In this document: positions 16,536 to 25,884 of the stretch, in pieces
Layout: every line of letters begins with the position of its first letter
Position numbering within the stretch: position 1 is the first letter of the stretch
From: Actinomadura formosensis NBRC 14204
GTDB taxonomy: Bacteria; Actinomycetota; Actinomycetes; Streptosporangiales; Streptosporangiaceae
Assembly: GCF_001552155.1 (NCBI RefSeq)
Contig: NZ_BCQQ01000008.1
Coordinates: forward strand, 1 to 64,000
Direction of reading: 5' to 3'
Length of the DNA: 64,000 nucleotides
Notes under the pieces: generated by a model
What the model was told of the DNA's origin: nothing
Seen by the model: the letters and a program-made list of their open reading frames with translations, nothing else
The model's database searches: none
Program-made: the position numbers and the translations under genes

Positions 16536-16680
16536 GGCCCGAGCCTAGCGGTAGCCATGGACGACTCTGCTGCTGGTCAACTATGTGATGAGCGTCATGC
16601 GGCCGGTATCTGGACGGGCCCTCCGGACGTGATTAGCGTCCCTCGCACCTAGTCAACAAATTGAGTATGGGGGTGGGTGC

Positions 16681-17085
16681 ATGTACCCGTTCCGACAGGC
16701 GGCCGAGGCCGGGGACATGGCGACGATCGAGGGGCTGCTGGCGGACAACGTGGTGTTCACCAGTCCGGTGGCGTTCAAGCCGTATGAGGGGAAGGCGATC
16801 ACGGCGGCGATCCTGCGGGGCGTGATGCGGGTGTTCCAGGACTTCCGCTATGTCCGGGAGATCGTCAGCGCGGACGGCCGCGACCACGCGCTGATGTTCC
16901 AGACGACGGTGAACGGTCGCCAACTGCACGGATGCGACTTCCTGCACATTGATGAGAACGGCCTGATCGACGACCTCACCGTCATGGTGCGGCCCTTGTC
17001 GGCCGCCAACGCGCTCGCCGAGGCGATGGGCGCGCAGTTCGACCGGATCGAGCGTGAGGCGCTGGCCGCGCGGACGCGGGAATAG
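16681..17085 (+). CDS. NTF2-like (SnoaL fold) protein
   Basis: 134 residues with a single cone-shaped NTF2/SnoaL module: FRQAAEAGDMATIEGLLADN, then VVFTSPVAFKPYEGKAITAAI and LHGCDFLHIDENGLIDDLTV. Such proteins are small isomerases, hydrolases or ligand carriers; no catalytic set can be assigned. It is divergent from the PadR gene; the shared spacer holds repeated GTCAAC motifs that may be operator parts. Confidence 0.75.
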   Translation: MYPFRQAAEAGDMATIEGLLADNVVFTSPVAFKPYEGKAITAAILRGVMRVFQDFRYVREIVSADGRDHALMFQTTVNGRQLHGCDFLHIDENGLIDDLTVMVRPLSAANALAEAMGAQFDRIEREALAARTRE

Positions 17086-17105
17086 CGGCCGTCGGCCGGA
17101 GACGG

Positions 17106-17148
17106 GTGGCTCGGAGCGGATGCGCGGAAAGCGCCGTCTCCGAGCCAC
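17106..17148. terminator. Bidirectional hairpin between convergent genes
   Basis: GTGGCTCGGAG (17106-17116) pairs perfectly with 17138-17148. It lies between the NTF2-like gene and the convergent acetyltransferase. Confidence 0.7.
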
Positions 17149-17174
17149 TCGAATGTGGCCGGTATGGCTTCCGG

Positions 17175-17687
17175 TTACTGGACGGCTGGACGCTCGTAGA
17201 TCAGTTCGCGGCCGTCTTGCTCGTCCCATTGTTCCCCGACGTGGGTGAAGCCGTATCCGGCGATCGTCGCCAATGAGGCCGCGTTCTCGGGACTGATCGC
17301 CGCGCGAACGGTCGTGACGTACGGTTCCGCCGCGGCCCGGTCGAGAAGCGCGGAGAGCATCGCTTTCGCATAACCTTTGCGGCGGTGCGCGGGATCGACC
17401 GAGTAGGCGACTTCCACCGTGCCGTTCTGGGGCGCCCCGTGGAAACCGGCATGCCCGACGACGTGGCCTTCGGGGACCGCGACGACGGCTCGGACGATCC
17501 ATGCGGCATGGGACGGATCGCGGGCGAGCTGGGTGAGGCGGAAACGCCAGAGCCATTTCGCTTCGTCGGTCGTGAAGTACTCGGTGAGCGGAATCCCGGC
17601 GGCTTTTCCGGCGCGCTCAAGATCTCCGTCCACCAGGGCGTTCATTGCGGCCGGAGGTAGTTCGACAAGGCGAATCGCAGGTGACAT
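17175..17687 (-). CDS. GNAT-family N-acetyltransferase
   Basis: 170 residues. The acetyl-CoA-binding region is visible as VEVAYSVDPAHRRKGYAKAM followed by LSALLDRA, and the late strand AGYGFTHVGEQWDEQDGREL is typical. The substrate is unknown. The stop of the MarR gene lies nine bases upstream, so the two minus-strand genes may be cotranscribed. Confidence 0.85.
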   Translation of the reverse strand: MSPAIRLVELPPAAMNALVDGDLERAGKAAGIPLTEYFTTDEAKWLWRFRLTQLARDPSHAAWIVRAVVAVPEGHVVGHAGFHGAPQNGTVEVAYSVDPAHRRKGYAKAMLSALLDRAAAEPYVTTVRAAISPENAASLATIAGYGFTHVGEQWDEQDGRELIYERPAVQ

Positions 17688-17696
17688 CGGGTGTTT

Positions 17697-18152
17697 TTAC
17701 CAGCTTTTCTCGTGGTGGTCGGCCAGGCGGGTCAGCAGGCCGATGAGCTGTTCGCGTTCCTCCGGTGAGAGGGGGGCGAGAAAGCCGTCCTGAATGCCGG
17801 CCAGGACCTTGTCCAGTTCCCGGAGATGGCGGGAGCCCTCCGCGGTGAGCGTGACGATGTTGCGCCGCCGGTCGGACGGGTCGGGGGAGCGGCCGATCAG
17901 CTCCTTGGCGGCGAGTTCGTTGAGGGCGGCGACGACGTCGCTGCGGTCGATGCCCGTGTGGCGGCCCAGGGCGGCCTGGCTGGACGGGCCGTACTCGTCG
18001 AGGGCGGCGAGCAGCCGGTAGTGGTACCCGCGGGCGCCCGCCGCGGCGAAACCGTCGGCGACCAGCCGGCGGCTGTGCGCGGACACCAGGTTGATCAGCC
18101 AGCTGGGGGCGCGCCGGAGTCGGCTGGGTGTCCGGGCGTCGGCCGTCATCAT
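17697..18152 (-). CDS. MarR-family transcriptional regulator
   Basis: 151 residues: a helical dimer part, winged helix (SSQAALGRHTGIDRSDVVAA, then LNELAAKELIGRSPDPSDRR) with wing RNIVTLTAEG, and a C-terminal helix. Starts ATGATG at 18152/18149 are both possible. The upstream spacer to the divergent NTF2-like/epoxide hydrolase genes carries three TTGG-N5-CCAA sites, so it probably represses both itself and those genes and is released by an aromatic or epoxide-type ligand (inference). Confidence 0.88.
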   Translation of the reverse strand: MMTADARTPSRLRRAPSWLINLVSAHSRRLVADGFAAAGARGYHYRLLAALDEYGPSSQAALGRHTGIDRSDVVAALNELAAKELIGRSPDPSDRRRNIVTLTAEGSRHLRELDKVLAGIQDGFLAPLSPEEREQLIGLLTRLADHHEKSW

Positions 18153-18170
18153 GCCGTCCAGTCTACGGGC

Positions 18171-18227
18171 TTGTTGGCCGGACCAACAATGACCTAGTGT
18201 TGGGGGAACCAATGTTGGTCATGCCAA
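18171..18227. promoter_or_regulatory. Three TTGG-N5-CCAA operators in the marR divergent spacer
   Basis: Sites at 18174-18186 (extended to TTGTTGG-N5-CCAACAA, 18171-18189), 18200-18212 and 18215-18227. All share the same half-sites and the same 5-base spacing. Centres are 26 and 15 bp apart. Confidence 0.8.
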
Positions 18228-18240
18228 TGAATGGAGCGTG

Positions 18241-18633
18241 ATGGACGACCGTCAACAGCTGTCCGTACTGGTCAGCCGGCTCGGGCTGTGGCTGGACGAG
18301 CAGAGTTCGGACACGAGCCTCTTCACCGAGGACGCGGAGGCGCACACCCTCGGCGGTGTCGCCAAGGGCGTCGGCGCCCTCGTCGAACAGGCGCGCCGCA
18401 ACCACACGGTGCCGACCCAGCACTTCGTCACCAATCCGCTCATCGACGTGGACGGTGACCAGGCCGCGATCAGCGCGAACCTCCTTGTCGTGTTCGCGCA
18501 CGAAACCGGGCCGCGTCTGCTGGGCGAGCGCTACGAACTCAGGGCCGTCCGGGCGCCGGACGGCTGGCGCCTATCGCGGGTTCAGGTCCGTCCGATCTGG
18601 GAGATGACACATGACCGGGATGCACATGTCTGA
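18241..18633 (+). CDS. NTF2-like (SnoaL fold) protein
   Basis: 130 residues: a SnoaL-like domain ([80 protein letters not shown]). It overlaps the epoxide hydrolase gene by 23 bases and should be cotranslated with it, suggesting a shared pathway. A GTG three bases upstream of the ATG is an alternative start. It lies under the MarR operators. Confidence 0.75.
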   Translation: MDDRQQLSVLVSRLGLWLDEQSSDTSLFTEDAEAHTLGGVAKGVGALVEQARRNHTVPTQHFVTNPLIDVDGDQAAISANLLVVFAHETGPRLLGERYELRAVRAPDGWRLSRVQVRPIWEMTHDRDAHV

Positions 18634-19750
18634 GATCGCGCCCTTCCGCCTGGACGTTCCCCAGGCCGACCTCGACGACCTCGCCGCCCGGCTGGACCGC
18701 ACCCGCTGGCCGGACGAGCCGCCCGGCGCCGGCTGGGACTACGGAATCCCGCTCGCCCGCGTCAGGGAACTGGCCGCACGCTGGCGGACGGCCTACGACT
18801 GGCGGGCGCAGGAGGCGCGGATCAACGCGTTCCCGCAGTTCACGACGGAGATCGACGGGACGGAGGTCCATTTCGTCCATGTGCGGTCGCCGGAGCCCGA
18901 CGCGCTGCCGCTGATCATCACCCATGGCTGGCCCAGCACGATCGCCGACTTCCTGGACGTGATCGGCCCGCTCACCGACCCCCGCGCGCACGGCGGCGAC
19001 CCGGCGGACGCGTTCCACGTGGTGATCCCGTCGCTGCCCGGCTTCCCGCTGTCCGGCCCGGCGCGCGAGACCGGATGGGACGTGAACCGCATCGCACGCG
19101 CCTGGGCCACGCTGATGGAACGGCTCGGCTATGAACGGTACGGCGCGCAAGGCGGTGACTGGGGCTGGCCCATATCGAACGCGCTCGCCACCGTGGCCAA
19201 GGAACGGGTCGTAGGCGTCCACCTGAACTACATGGGGTCGCCTCTAGGAGATGACGACGGTCTCGCAGAAGACGATGTGGAGAGGCTCCGGGACCAGAAG
19301 GCTTATCTGGCCCACCCGGCCGGCTACTGGCAGATGCAGTCGACGCGTCCCCAGACCGTCGCGTACGGACTGACCGATTCCCCCGTCGGCCAGCTCGCCT
19401 GGCTCGCAGACAAGATCATTGAGTGGACCGACCCCGCGAGCGGCGTCGATGACGACCGCGTGCTCACGACCGTGACGCTCTACTGGCTCACCGGCACGGC
19501 CGGTTCCTCGTCCAGGCTGCACAGGGAGAATGCCGCGCGGGGCGGTCCTCCCGTTCCGTGTTCCGTTCCGCTGGGCGTGGCGGTGTTCGCGCACGATCTG
19601 GTCCGGCCGGTGAGGCGTCTCGTAGAGCGCGTGTACGACGTCGTCCACTGGACGGAGTTCGATCGTGGTGGCCACTTCCCCGCCGTTGAGGCACCGGACC
19701 CGCTCACCGATGACGTCCGTGCGTTCTTCCGGCGCGTTAGGGGGACGTGA
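18611..19750 (+). CDS. Epoxide hydrolase (alpha/beta hydrolase with EHN domain)
   Basis: 379 residues. The N-terminal epoxide-hydrolase domain ([20 protein letters not shown], then RWPDEP) is followed by the alpha/beta core with HGWPST (oxyanion HGxP) and GAQGGDWGW, whose Asp is the nucleophile. A late Asp/His pair is expected; [10 protein letters not shown] supplies the His. It converts epoxides to diols. First in a MarR-controlled pair with an NTF2-like protein. The C-terminal part after RLHRENA departs in style from family members. It is convergent with, and overlaps by 14 bases, the methyltransferase gene. Confidence 0.85.
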   Translation: MTGMHMSEIAPFRLDVPQADLDDLAARLDRTRWPDEPPGAGWDYGIPLARVRELAARWRTAYDWRAQEARINAFPQFTTEIDGTEVHFVHVRSPEPDALPLIITHGWPSTIADFLDVIGPLTDPRAHGGDPADAFHVVIPSLPGFPLSGPARETGWDVNRIARAWATLMERLGYERYGAQGGDWGWPISNALATVAKERVVGVHLNYMGSPLGDDDGLAEDDVERLRDQKAYLAHPAGYWQMQSTRPQTVAYGLTDSPVGQLAWLADKIIEWTDPASGVDDDRVLTTVTLYWLTGTAGSSSRLHRENAARGGPPVPCSVPLGVAVFAHDLVRPVRRLVERVYDVVHWTEFDRGGHFPAVEAPDPLTDDVRAFFRRVRGT

Positions 19751-20924
19751 GGTCGTCCGAAGAGGCGGGTGGGGTTCGTCTTAGGCGCCAGAGGGAGGTC
19801 GTTTCGGCGGAGCGGGCCGCGTAGAGGGGGTCGTCGGGGTCGGCGGCGCGGGGGTGGACCGGCTTGGTGTCGAGCTTGCCCACGACCCGCAGGGCGGACG
19901 ATTCGATCATTGTGCGCAGGTCGGCGCGGGTGCGAAGGCCGAGGTGTTCGGCCAGGTCCGACAGGATCAGCCAGCCTTCACCGTCCGGTTCCAGATGATC
20001 GGCGAGGCCGTCGAGGAAGCCGCGGAGCATCCGTCCGCCCGGATCGTAGACGGCGTGTTCGAGAGGGGAACTCGGTTTGGCCGGCACCCAGGGCGGGTTG
20101 CACACGATGAGGTCGGCCCGTCCGCTGGGGAACAGGTCGGCCTGGACGACCTCTACCTGCTCCGCCATGTCCAGCCGGTTAATGTTCTCCCGGGCACAGG
20201 CAAGCGCGCGCGGGTCCAGGTCAGTGGCGACGACGCGCTCCACACCGCGACGGGCCAGGACCGCCGCCAGGACACCTGTGCCGGTTCCGATGTCGAACGC
20301 CGTCTTCGTCGGGGGAAGCGGCGCCTCGGCGACCAGGTCCACATACTCCCCTCGGACCGGCGAGAAGACCCCGTAATGCGGATGTATCCGGTCGCCGCCC
20401 AGGGCGGAGATGGGGACGCCCTTCTCACGCCACTCGTGGGCGCCGATCAGTCCGAGCAGTTCGCGCAGTGAGGTGACGTAGGGCTGGTCGTCCGGCCCAT
20501 AGGCCTCCGTACAGGCGTCCTGGACGGCAGGTGCGCGGCGTAGCGGAATCACGTGCCCCGAGTCGAACGGTATGAGCAGCATGGCGAGCGTCCGCGCGCG
20601 CTGGGCCCGTGCCTGACGGTGAAGGTGGAAAGCCTGTACCTGGGAAGGCTCCGGCAGTTTGCGCTTCCGCCGGCGTGGCGGACGGTCGATCCTGCGCGCC
20701 ATCGCCGTGAGGAGCTGCCGCGCGTTCTGGAAGTCGCCGCGCCACAGCAGCGCGGTGCCCTCGCAGGCCAGCCGGTAGGCGTCGGCCGCGCGGGTCTCGT
20801 CGTCGGCGATCACCACGCGGCGGGGCGGGGGCGCGCCGCTTTCCGACCGCCAGCGGGCACGATGGTCCCGGCCGTCCTCCCGCCAGGAGATCTCGTCCAC
20901 ACGGAGTACGGTATCGGCGTGCAC
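19737..20924 (-). CDS. SAM-dependent methyltransferase (PrmC/RsmC-like)
   Basis: 395 residues. The C-terminal half is a class I methyltransferase: motif [19 protein letters not shown], acidic loop [18 protein letters not shown] and the NPPW motif of enzymes that methylate planar amino groups (rRNA bases or Gln). The N-terminal half (about 170 residues, with [16 protein letters not shown] and a basic [13 protein letters not shown] patch) may bind RNA. The target is not known. The start is a GTG at 20924, overlapping the GTG start of the divergent gene. Confidence 0.8.
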   Translation of the reverse strand: MHADTVLRVDEISWREDGRDHRARWRSESGAPPPRRVVIADDETRAADAYRLACEGTALLWRGDFQNARQLLTAMARRIDRPPRRRKRKLPEPSQVQAFHLHRQARAQRARTLAMLLIPFDSGHVIPLRRAPAVQDACTEAYGPDDQPYVTSLRELLGLIGAHEWREKGVPISALGGDRIHPHYGVFSPVRGEYVDLVAEAPLPPTKTAFDIGTGTGVLAAVLARRGVERVVATDLDPRALACARENINRLDMAEQVEVVQADLFPSGRADLIVCNPPWVPAKPSSPLEHAVYDPGGRMLRGFLDGLADHLEPDGEGWLILSDLAEHLGLRTRADLRTMIESSALRVVGKLDTKPVHPRAADPDDPLYAARSAETTSLWRLRRTPPASSDDLTSP

Positions 20925-21287
20925 CTACCTGGACCATTGCATGTGCTGAACGAGGGTCTCGCCTTTCTCCTGGAGGTCGTGGCCATCGTCGCGCTCGCGT
21001 GGTGGGGCTTCACGGCTGGTGGCAACATCGTCGCCAACATCGCCCTAGGAGTCGGTACGCCGGTTGTAGCGATGGTGCTGTGGGGCCTGTTCGCGGCACC
21101 GCGCGCACGGTTCAAGGTCGCGTTGCCGTTCGTCCTCCTGGTGAAGACCGTCGTGTTCGGTGCAGGTGCATTGGCCTTCCATGGGGTGGGGCATACGACG
21201 GTGGCGATCGTGTTCGCCGTGGTCGTCGTGCTCAACACCGCCCTGGCGACACTGGACCGCGAGGCACATTTCCACACGGCCGCTTAG
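20919..21287 (+). CDS. YrdB-family membrane protein (DUF2568)
   Basis: 122 residues with four membrane helices (NEGLAFLLEVVAIVALAWWG, NIVANIALGVGTPVVAMVLW, VALPFVLLVKTVVFGAGALA, TVAIVFAVVVVLNTAL). The family is of unknown function. GTG 20919 is favoured because TACGGT (20907-20912) ends six bases earlier, suggesting a leaderless start; GTG 20943 is possible. The stop overlaps the convergent XRE gene by four bases. Confidence 0.75.
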   Translation: MHLPGPLHVLNEGLAFLLEVVAIVALAWWGFTAGGNIVANIALGVGTPVVAMVLWGLFAAPRARFKVALPFVLLVKTVVFGAGALAFHGVGHTTVAIVFAVVVVLNTALATLDREAHFHTAA

Positions 21288-22156
21288 GCGAGGTCCGCGC
21301 TGGAGAGATCCGCGCTGGAGAGGTGCGTGGACGTCTCGGCCAGTTTCCTCAGCGCCGCCTCAGAGGGCGATCCTGGTTCGGCCGCGTACAGCATCAGGCG
21401 GCTGAGGTCGGGGTCGCCGGGCAGGTGCAGGGTCTCGAACGGGAGGACGAGCCGGCCCACCTGCGGATGGTCGATGTGCGCCTCCCCATGCGTCAGGTCC
21501 GTGACGTGGTGGTCCGACCACATCCGACGGAACTCGGGGCTGCGCTCCCGCAGGCAGTCGATCAGGGTGCGCAGGCGCGGATCGTCCGGGTCCTGGCCGG
21601 AGCGGTACCGCAGGTAGGCGACGTTGCGGCGGGCCACGACCGGCCAGTTGCCGCCGAGCCGCGCCCGGTAGTCGCCGTTCAGGTGGATCTGGTGCGACCA
21701 GGTCCGCTCGTCCGCCGGGAGGTTCGCGAGGTCGACGAACACGGCGGCGGTGAGCCGGTTCCACGCGACGACGTCGGTGTGGTGGCCGACCACGTACGCG
21801 GGGGCGTGGGTGATCGAGTCGAGCAGGTGCTGGAGCGGGGCCCGCAGGCGCGGCGGTCCGGTGACGGGCGCCCGGCGCGGCGGGTGTGCGAGGCGGTGCA
21901 GGTGGGCGCGCTCGGCGCCGTCCAGCCGCAGGGCCCGCGCGATCGCGTCCAGGACCTCGGTGGACACCCCGTCGGCCGTCCCCTGTTCGAGCCGGATGTA
22001 GTAGGCGACGCTGACCCCGGCGAGCTGCGCGAGTTCCTCCCGCCGCAGCCCGGGGACGCGCCGCCGCGTTCCGTAGGACGGTACGCCGACGTCTTCGGGG
22101 CGCAGCCGCGCCCGCCGCGACCGCAGGAACTCGCCGAGTTCACGGTTGCGCGCCAT
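21284..22156 (-). CDS. XRE regulator with MmyB-like ligand domain
   Basis: 290 residues. N-terminal helix-turn-helix with the actinobacterial signature LGEFLRSRRARLRPEDVG and VPGLRREELAQLAGVSVAYY, then a PAS-like MmyB domain with DVVAWNRLTAAVFVDLANLP and a late LPFETLHLPGDPDLSRLMLY, which in relatives binds fatty-acid-like ligands. The last residues repeat SSADL twice, encoded by a 15-bp direct repeat (21291-21320). Such regulators often control adjacent dehydrogenases; none is adjacent here. Confidence 0.85.
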   Translation of the reverse strand: MARNRELGEFLRSRRARLRPEDVGVPSYGTRRRVPGLRREELAQLAGVSVAYYIRLEQGTADGVSTEVLDAIARALRLDGAERAHLHRLAHPPRRAPVTGPPRLRAPLQHLLDSITHAPAYVVGHHTDVVAWNRLTAAVFVDLANLPADERTWSHQIHLNGDYRARLGGNWPVVARRNVAYLRYRSGQDPDDPRLRTLIDCLRERSPEFRRMWSDHHVTDLTHGEAHIDHPQVGRLVLPFETLHLPGDPDLSRLMLYAAEPGSPSEAALRKLAETSTHLSSADLSSADLA

Positions 22157-22215
22157 ACCGGCGAGGTTATCCGGCGGGACGGCGGTGAGAGCGGATCAGG
22201 GGCGGCGAGAGCGGA

Positions 22216-22731
22216 TCAGGGCAGGTCCCACCAGGCCGAGACGATCTTTCCGCCCATGGGAGCGGGGCGGTACCCCCAGCCGGTGCACAGACCGGCGACC
22301 AGCAGCAGGCCGCGGCCGTGCTCGTCGATGTCGGCGAGGGCGTCCAGACTGGCGGGTTCGTCGTCGGTGAAGGCGGGGACGGGCAGGCGCTCGCTGCAGT
22401 CCCAGACCTCGCAGAACAGCCGGTGTCCGGCAAGCCGCAGCACCACGATGATGTCCACCGGGAGGAAGGGGGGCAGCGGGCCGGGCGGGGGCGCGGTGCG
22501 GCGCGCGACGTCCCGGTCGCCGACCGCCGTCACCGCGTTCGTGACCAGCTCGCTGACCACCAGTTCGCAGGCGTCGGTCAGCTCGTCCAGCCCCCACTTG
22601 CGCAGGTGCGCGGCAACGAACCGGCGGCCGGCCGATGGCGCGGCCGGTCCGGCGGCGAGCCGCTGCTCCACGCCCTGGTGGTGAGGGACGTGATGGTCGG
22701 TGGGCGAAACGTGTTCAGGGATCGGATTCAT
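22216..22731 (-). CDS. Anti-sigma-type serine kinase / HATPase protein
   Basis: 171 residues with a GHKL ATPase domain: N-box [19 protein letters not shown] and G1 box [14 protein letters not shown]. The layout fits the RsbW/SpoIIAB-like single-domain ATPases of actinobacteria, which bind sigma factors or phosphorylate anti-anti-sigma proteins. Its start overlaps the end of tctA by 17 bases, implying translational coupling with the transporter; no sigma or STAS gene is nearby. Confidence 0.8.
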   Translation of the reverse strand: MNPIPEHVSPTDHHVPHHQGVEQRLAAGPAAPSAGRRFVAAHLRKWGLDELTDACELVVSELVTNAVTAVGDRDVARRTAPPPGPLPPFLPVDIIVVLRLAGHRLFCEVWDCSERLPVPAFTDDEPASLDALADIDEHGRGLLLVAGLCTGWGYRPAPMGGKIVSAWWDLP

Positions 22732-24220
22732 TCGATCCTCCCGTCGGTCGTAGCACTCGGCGAAGCAACGGCCAGATGATCAGGAGAAGGACCAGTCCGT
22801 AGACGGTCATCGAGAACGGAGTGTTCACCAGGCCGGAGAGATCGCCGTCGCTGATCTGCAGGGCGCGCCGGAGTTCCTGGTCGGCGCGCGGTCCGAGGAT
22901 CACGCCGATGATCGCGGGGACCATGGGAAGGCCGTAGCGCCGCATCATCAGGCCGAGGCAGCCGAGCGCGAAGAGAATGAGCAGGTCGATGGTCGAACCG
23001 TTGACCGAGTAGGCGCCCAGGCTGGCGAAGGCCAGGATGCCCGCGTACAGGTAGGGGCGGGGAAGCCGCAGCAGCTTGGCCCAGGCGGGGGCCAGCGGCA
23101 GGTTGAGGGCCAGCAGCAGCGCGTTGCCGATGAAGAGGCTGGCGATCAGGCCCCACACGAGGTCGGGTTCCCGCTTCAGCAGCAGCGGGCCGGGCTGGAT
23201 GCCGTACTGCTGGAAGGCGGCCAGCATGACCGCGGCCGTCGCCGTGGTGGGCAGGCCGAGGGCGAGCATCGGCATCAGCGTGCCCGCGGCCGAGGCGTTG
23301 TTGGCGGCCTCCGGTCCCGCGACCCCTTCGATGGCGCCGTGACCGAACTCCTCGGGCTTGCGGGAGAGCTTCTTCTCCGTGACATACGACAGGAACGTGG
23401 GGATCTCGGCGCCGCCCGCCGGGATGGCGCCGAACGGGAAGCCGAGCGCGGTGCCCCGCAGCCAGGGGCCCACGGAACGGCGCCAATCCTCCCGGCTCAT
23501 CCAGGGCTGGCCGACCGGGATCATCTCCAGCGGGCTGCGGCGCAGATGGCTGGCCACCCACAGCGCCTCGCCCACCGCGAAGAGCCCCACGGCCACGACG
23601 ACCACGTCGATGCCGTCGGCCAGCTGGGGGATGCCGAAGGTGAGCCGCTGCTCGCCGGTCGTGTGGTCGATTCCGACCAGGCCGACGGTGAGACCGAGCC
23701 CGAGCGAGGCCAGACCGCGGATGCGGGAGGCGCCGAGCACGGTGGTCGTCGCGACGAAGGCCAGCACGATGATCGCGAAGTGGTCCTGGGAGCCGATGCT
23801 CAGCGCCACGTCGACGATCTTCGGGGCGGCCAGGGCCAGCAGCGCGGTGGCGATGGCGCCGGCCACGAACGAGCCGATGGCGGCGGTGGCCAGGGCCTGT
23901 GCGGCGCGTCCCGAACGGGCCATCCGGTTGCCCTCGATGGCGGTGATCACCGAGGCGCTCTCGCCGGGCGTGTTGAGCAGGATGGACGTGGTGGAACCGC
24001 CGTACATGCCGCCGTAGTAGATGCCGGCGAACATGATGAACGCGCCCGTGGGGTCGAGGCCGTAGGTGAGAGGCAGCAGCAGCGCGACCGTCATCGCGGG
24101 GCCGATGCCGGGCAGCACCCCCACCGCGGTACCGACGATCACACCGATCAGGGCGTACAGCAGGTTGATCGGTGTCAGGGCGGTGGTGAAGCCACCGAGC
24201 AGATCACTCAGGGCCCCCAT
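22715..24220 (-). CDS. tctA: Tripartite tricarboxylate transporter, large permease TctA
   Basis: 501 residues with about twelve membrane helices. Family signatures: [20 protein letters not shown] near residue 33, [20 protein letters not shown] and [20 protein letters not shown]. It takes up di- or tricarboxylates delivered by TctC, driven by ion gradients. The start ATG shares one base with the tctB stop (TAATG), so tctC-tctB-tctA is a tightly coupled operon. Confidence 0.93.
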   Translation of the reverse strand: MGALSDLLGGFTTALTPINLLYALIGVIVGTAVGVLPGIGPAMTVALLLPLTYGLDPTGAFIMFAGIYYGGMYGGSTTSILLNTPGESASVITAIEGNRMARSGRAAQALATAAIGSFVAGAIATALLALAAPKIVDVALSIGSQDHFAIIVLAFVATTTVLGASRIRGLASLGLGLTVGLVGIDHTTGEQRLTFGIPQLADGIDVVVVAVGLFAVGEALWVASHLRRSPLEMIPVGQPWMSREDWRRSVGPWLRGTALGFPFGAIPAGGAEIPTFLSYVTEKKLSRKPEEFGHGAIEGVAGPEAANNASAAGTLMPMLALGLPTTATAAVMLAAFQQYGIQPGPLLLKREPDLVWGLIASLFIGNALLLALNLPLAPAWAKLLRLPRPYLYAGILAFASLGAYSVNGSTIDLLILFALGCLGLMMRRYGLPMVPAIIGVILGPRADQELRRALQISDGDLSGLVNTPFSMTVYGLVLLLIIWPLLRRVLRPTGGSNESDP

Positions 24221-24768
24221 TACGGCAGGATCCCTTCCAGGATGCCGGCGGGCAGGCCCAGGCCCAGCCCCCGGTCGAAGGCGTAGAAGGTGGCCAGAGA
24301 CAGGGCCAACGCCAGCAGCGGGTCGCGCACCAGATGCCGGCTGCCGAGCGCGAACGCCGAACCCCAGAACATCAGGGCGCCGGAGATGGGCCAGCCGGCC
24401 CGCTCGATGAGGGCGACGTTGGTCAGGAAGGAACCGGCGAGCAGCAGCACGGTCGGCCAGTCGCTGGGCCGCTCAAGGTCGATGTCCTCGCCGGTCTCGG
24501 CGCTGCCGCGTCCGCCGCGCACCACGTCGACGGCCAGCAGTACCGCCACGACCGCCAGCAGCGCCCCCACCAGCAGCGGGGTCGTCTTGGGGCCGACCGG
24601 GCCGCGCTGGGCCAGTTCGCTGTGCAGGTGGGCGGCGTCGATGAGGACGACCGCGGAGAGCCCGCCGAGGAACAGGGCCACTCCGAGCTCGGAGCGGCCC
24701 TGCAGCCGGTTCGTCCCGGTGCTGCCAGCCGTCTTACCTGGGGTCTCGCCGGCCGTTCTCTCTGTCAT
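24220..24768 (-). CDS. tctB: Tripartite tricarboxylate transporter, small permease TctB
   Basis: 182 residues with four membrane helices ([80 protein letters not shown]). The ATG at 24768 overlaps the tctC stop (ATGA) and is preferred over longer in-frame starts that would run into tctC. It forms the membrane part with TctA. Confidence 0.9.
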   Translation of the reverse strand: MTERTAGETPGKTAGSTGTNRLQGRSELGVALFLGGLSAVVLIDAAHLHSELAQRGPVGPKTTPLLVGALLAVVAVLLAVDVVRGGRGSAETGEDIDLERPSDWPTVLLLAGSFLTNVALIERAGWPISGALMFWGSAFALGSRHLVRDPLLALALSLATFYAFDRGLGLGLPAGILEGILP

Positions 24769-25742
24769 CCCAGCCCCAGGTCGTGGAGCACGGCGGCGGC
24801 CCGTTCGGTCTCCGACTTGAGGAAGGCGGCGTACTTCTCGTCGGTGAGGAAGGCGTCGGTCCAGCCGTTCTTGGCCAGCGCGTCCTGCCACTGCTTGGTG
24901 CCGTGCATATCGGTGATCAGCTTGAGCAGCGCCTTGCGGTCGGACTCACTGATCTCCGGCGGGGCGAGCATGCCGCGCCAGTTGGTGAACACCACGTTCA
25001 CCCCCGACTCCTTGAGCGTGGGCGCGTCGATGCCCTTGATGCGCGTGCCGCCGGTGACGGCCAGCACCCGCACCGTTCCCGCCTCGATCTGGTCGGTGGT
25101 CTCCCCGGCGCCCGTCACTCCGAAGGCGATCTTCTTGCCGAGCAGGGCGCCCAGCAGTTCGCCGCCCCCGGCGTAGGTGACGTAGTTGACCTGCTTGGGC
25201 TCGATGCCGGCGGCCTTGGCGAGCAGCATGGTGGCCAGGTGGTCGGGTCCGCCCGGGCTGGAGCCGCCACCGCCCGGCATCTTGCCCGGGTCGGCCTTCC
25301 ACGCGTTGAGCAGGTCTTGCAGGCTGTGGTAGGGGGACTTGTCGGGCACCACCACGACGTTGGGTTCCTCGATGAGCCGGGCCAGCGGCGTGGTCTCGCT
25401 CACCTTGGCCTTGGACTTGTTGGCGTAGGAGGCGCCCACCACTCCCAGGCCCATCTGCATGATGAGCTTGCCGTTGCCCTTCTCATTGACCAGGCGTGCC
25501 AGGCCGACGGTGCCACCGGCACCCGCCAGGTTGAAGACCTCGACATTGCGGGCGAGCTTGGCTTCCTCCATGACCTTGGCCGCGGTGCGCGCGGTCATGT
25601 CGTACCCGCCGCCGGGACCGGTGGGCACCATCACGCGGAGGTTGGTGACCGATTTGCCACCGGAAGCGTCGCCGCAGCCTGCCACGGTTAGCATCGCGGC
25701 CAGAGCGACCGCCAAACCTGCCCGGTAACGTCTGTTCATCAC
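24765..25742 (-). CDS. tctC: Tripartite tricarboxylate transporter, substrate-binding lipoprotein TctC
   Basis: 325 residues. A signal peptide with lipobox LTVAGC (Cys 23) anchors it outside the membrane. The Bug-type binding fold shows VPTGPGGGYDMTARTAAKVM, NLAGAGGTVGLARL and a C-terminal GMLAPPEI segment; these proteins bind carboxylates such as citrate. It is first in the operon and divergent from a sensor kinase that probably controls it. Confidence 0.92.
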   Translation of the reverse strand: MMNRRYRAGLAVALAAMLTVAGCGDASGGKSVTNLRVMVPTGPGGGYDMTARTAAKVMEEAKLARNVEVFNLAGAGGTVGLARLVNEKGNGKLIMQMGLGVVGASYANKSKAKVSETTPLARLIEEPNVVVVPDKSPYHSLQDLLNAWKADPGKMPGGGGSSPGGPDHLATMLLAKAAGIEPKQVNYVTYAGGGELLGALLGKKIAFGVTGAGETTDQIEAGTVRVLAVTGGTRIKGIDAPTLKESGVNVVFTNWRGMLAPPEISESDRKALLKLITDMHGTKQWQDALAKNGWTDAFLTDEKYAAFLKSETERAAAVLHDLGLG

Positions 25743-25819
25743 GATCCCGCCTCTCGACCAGGTTCAGACGATGTTCGGGCAATCTGCGCTTCAATGTCAG
25801 GCTTTGGGTCGTACTGATG

Positions 25820-25864
25820 GTTGTGGTCGTTGTGGTCATGAGAATTGTGTCTCCATCGAGACAC
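25820..25864. promoter_or_regulatory. Repeats in the tctC/sensor-kinase divergent spacer
   Basis: Two abutting direct repeats GTTGTGGTC (25820-25828, 25829-25837) and a perfect dyad GTGTCTC-CATC-GAGACAC (25847-25864). The spacer is 142 bp. These are candidate binding sites for the response regulator encoded at 27486. Confidence 0.55.
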
Positions 25865-25884
25865 TGTCCTGGCAGTATCGAAGC

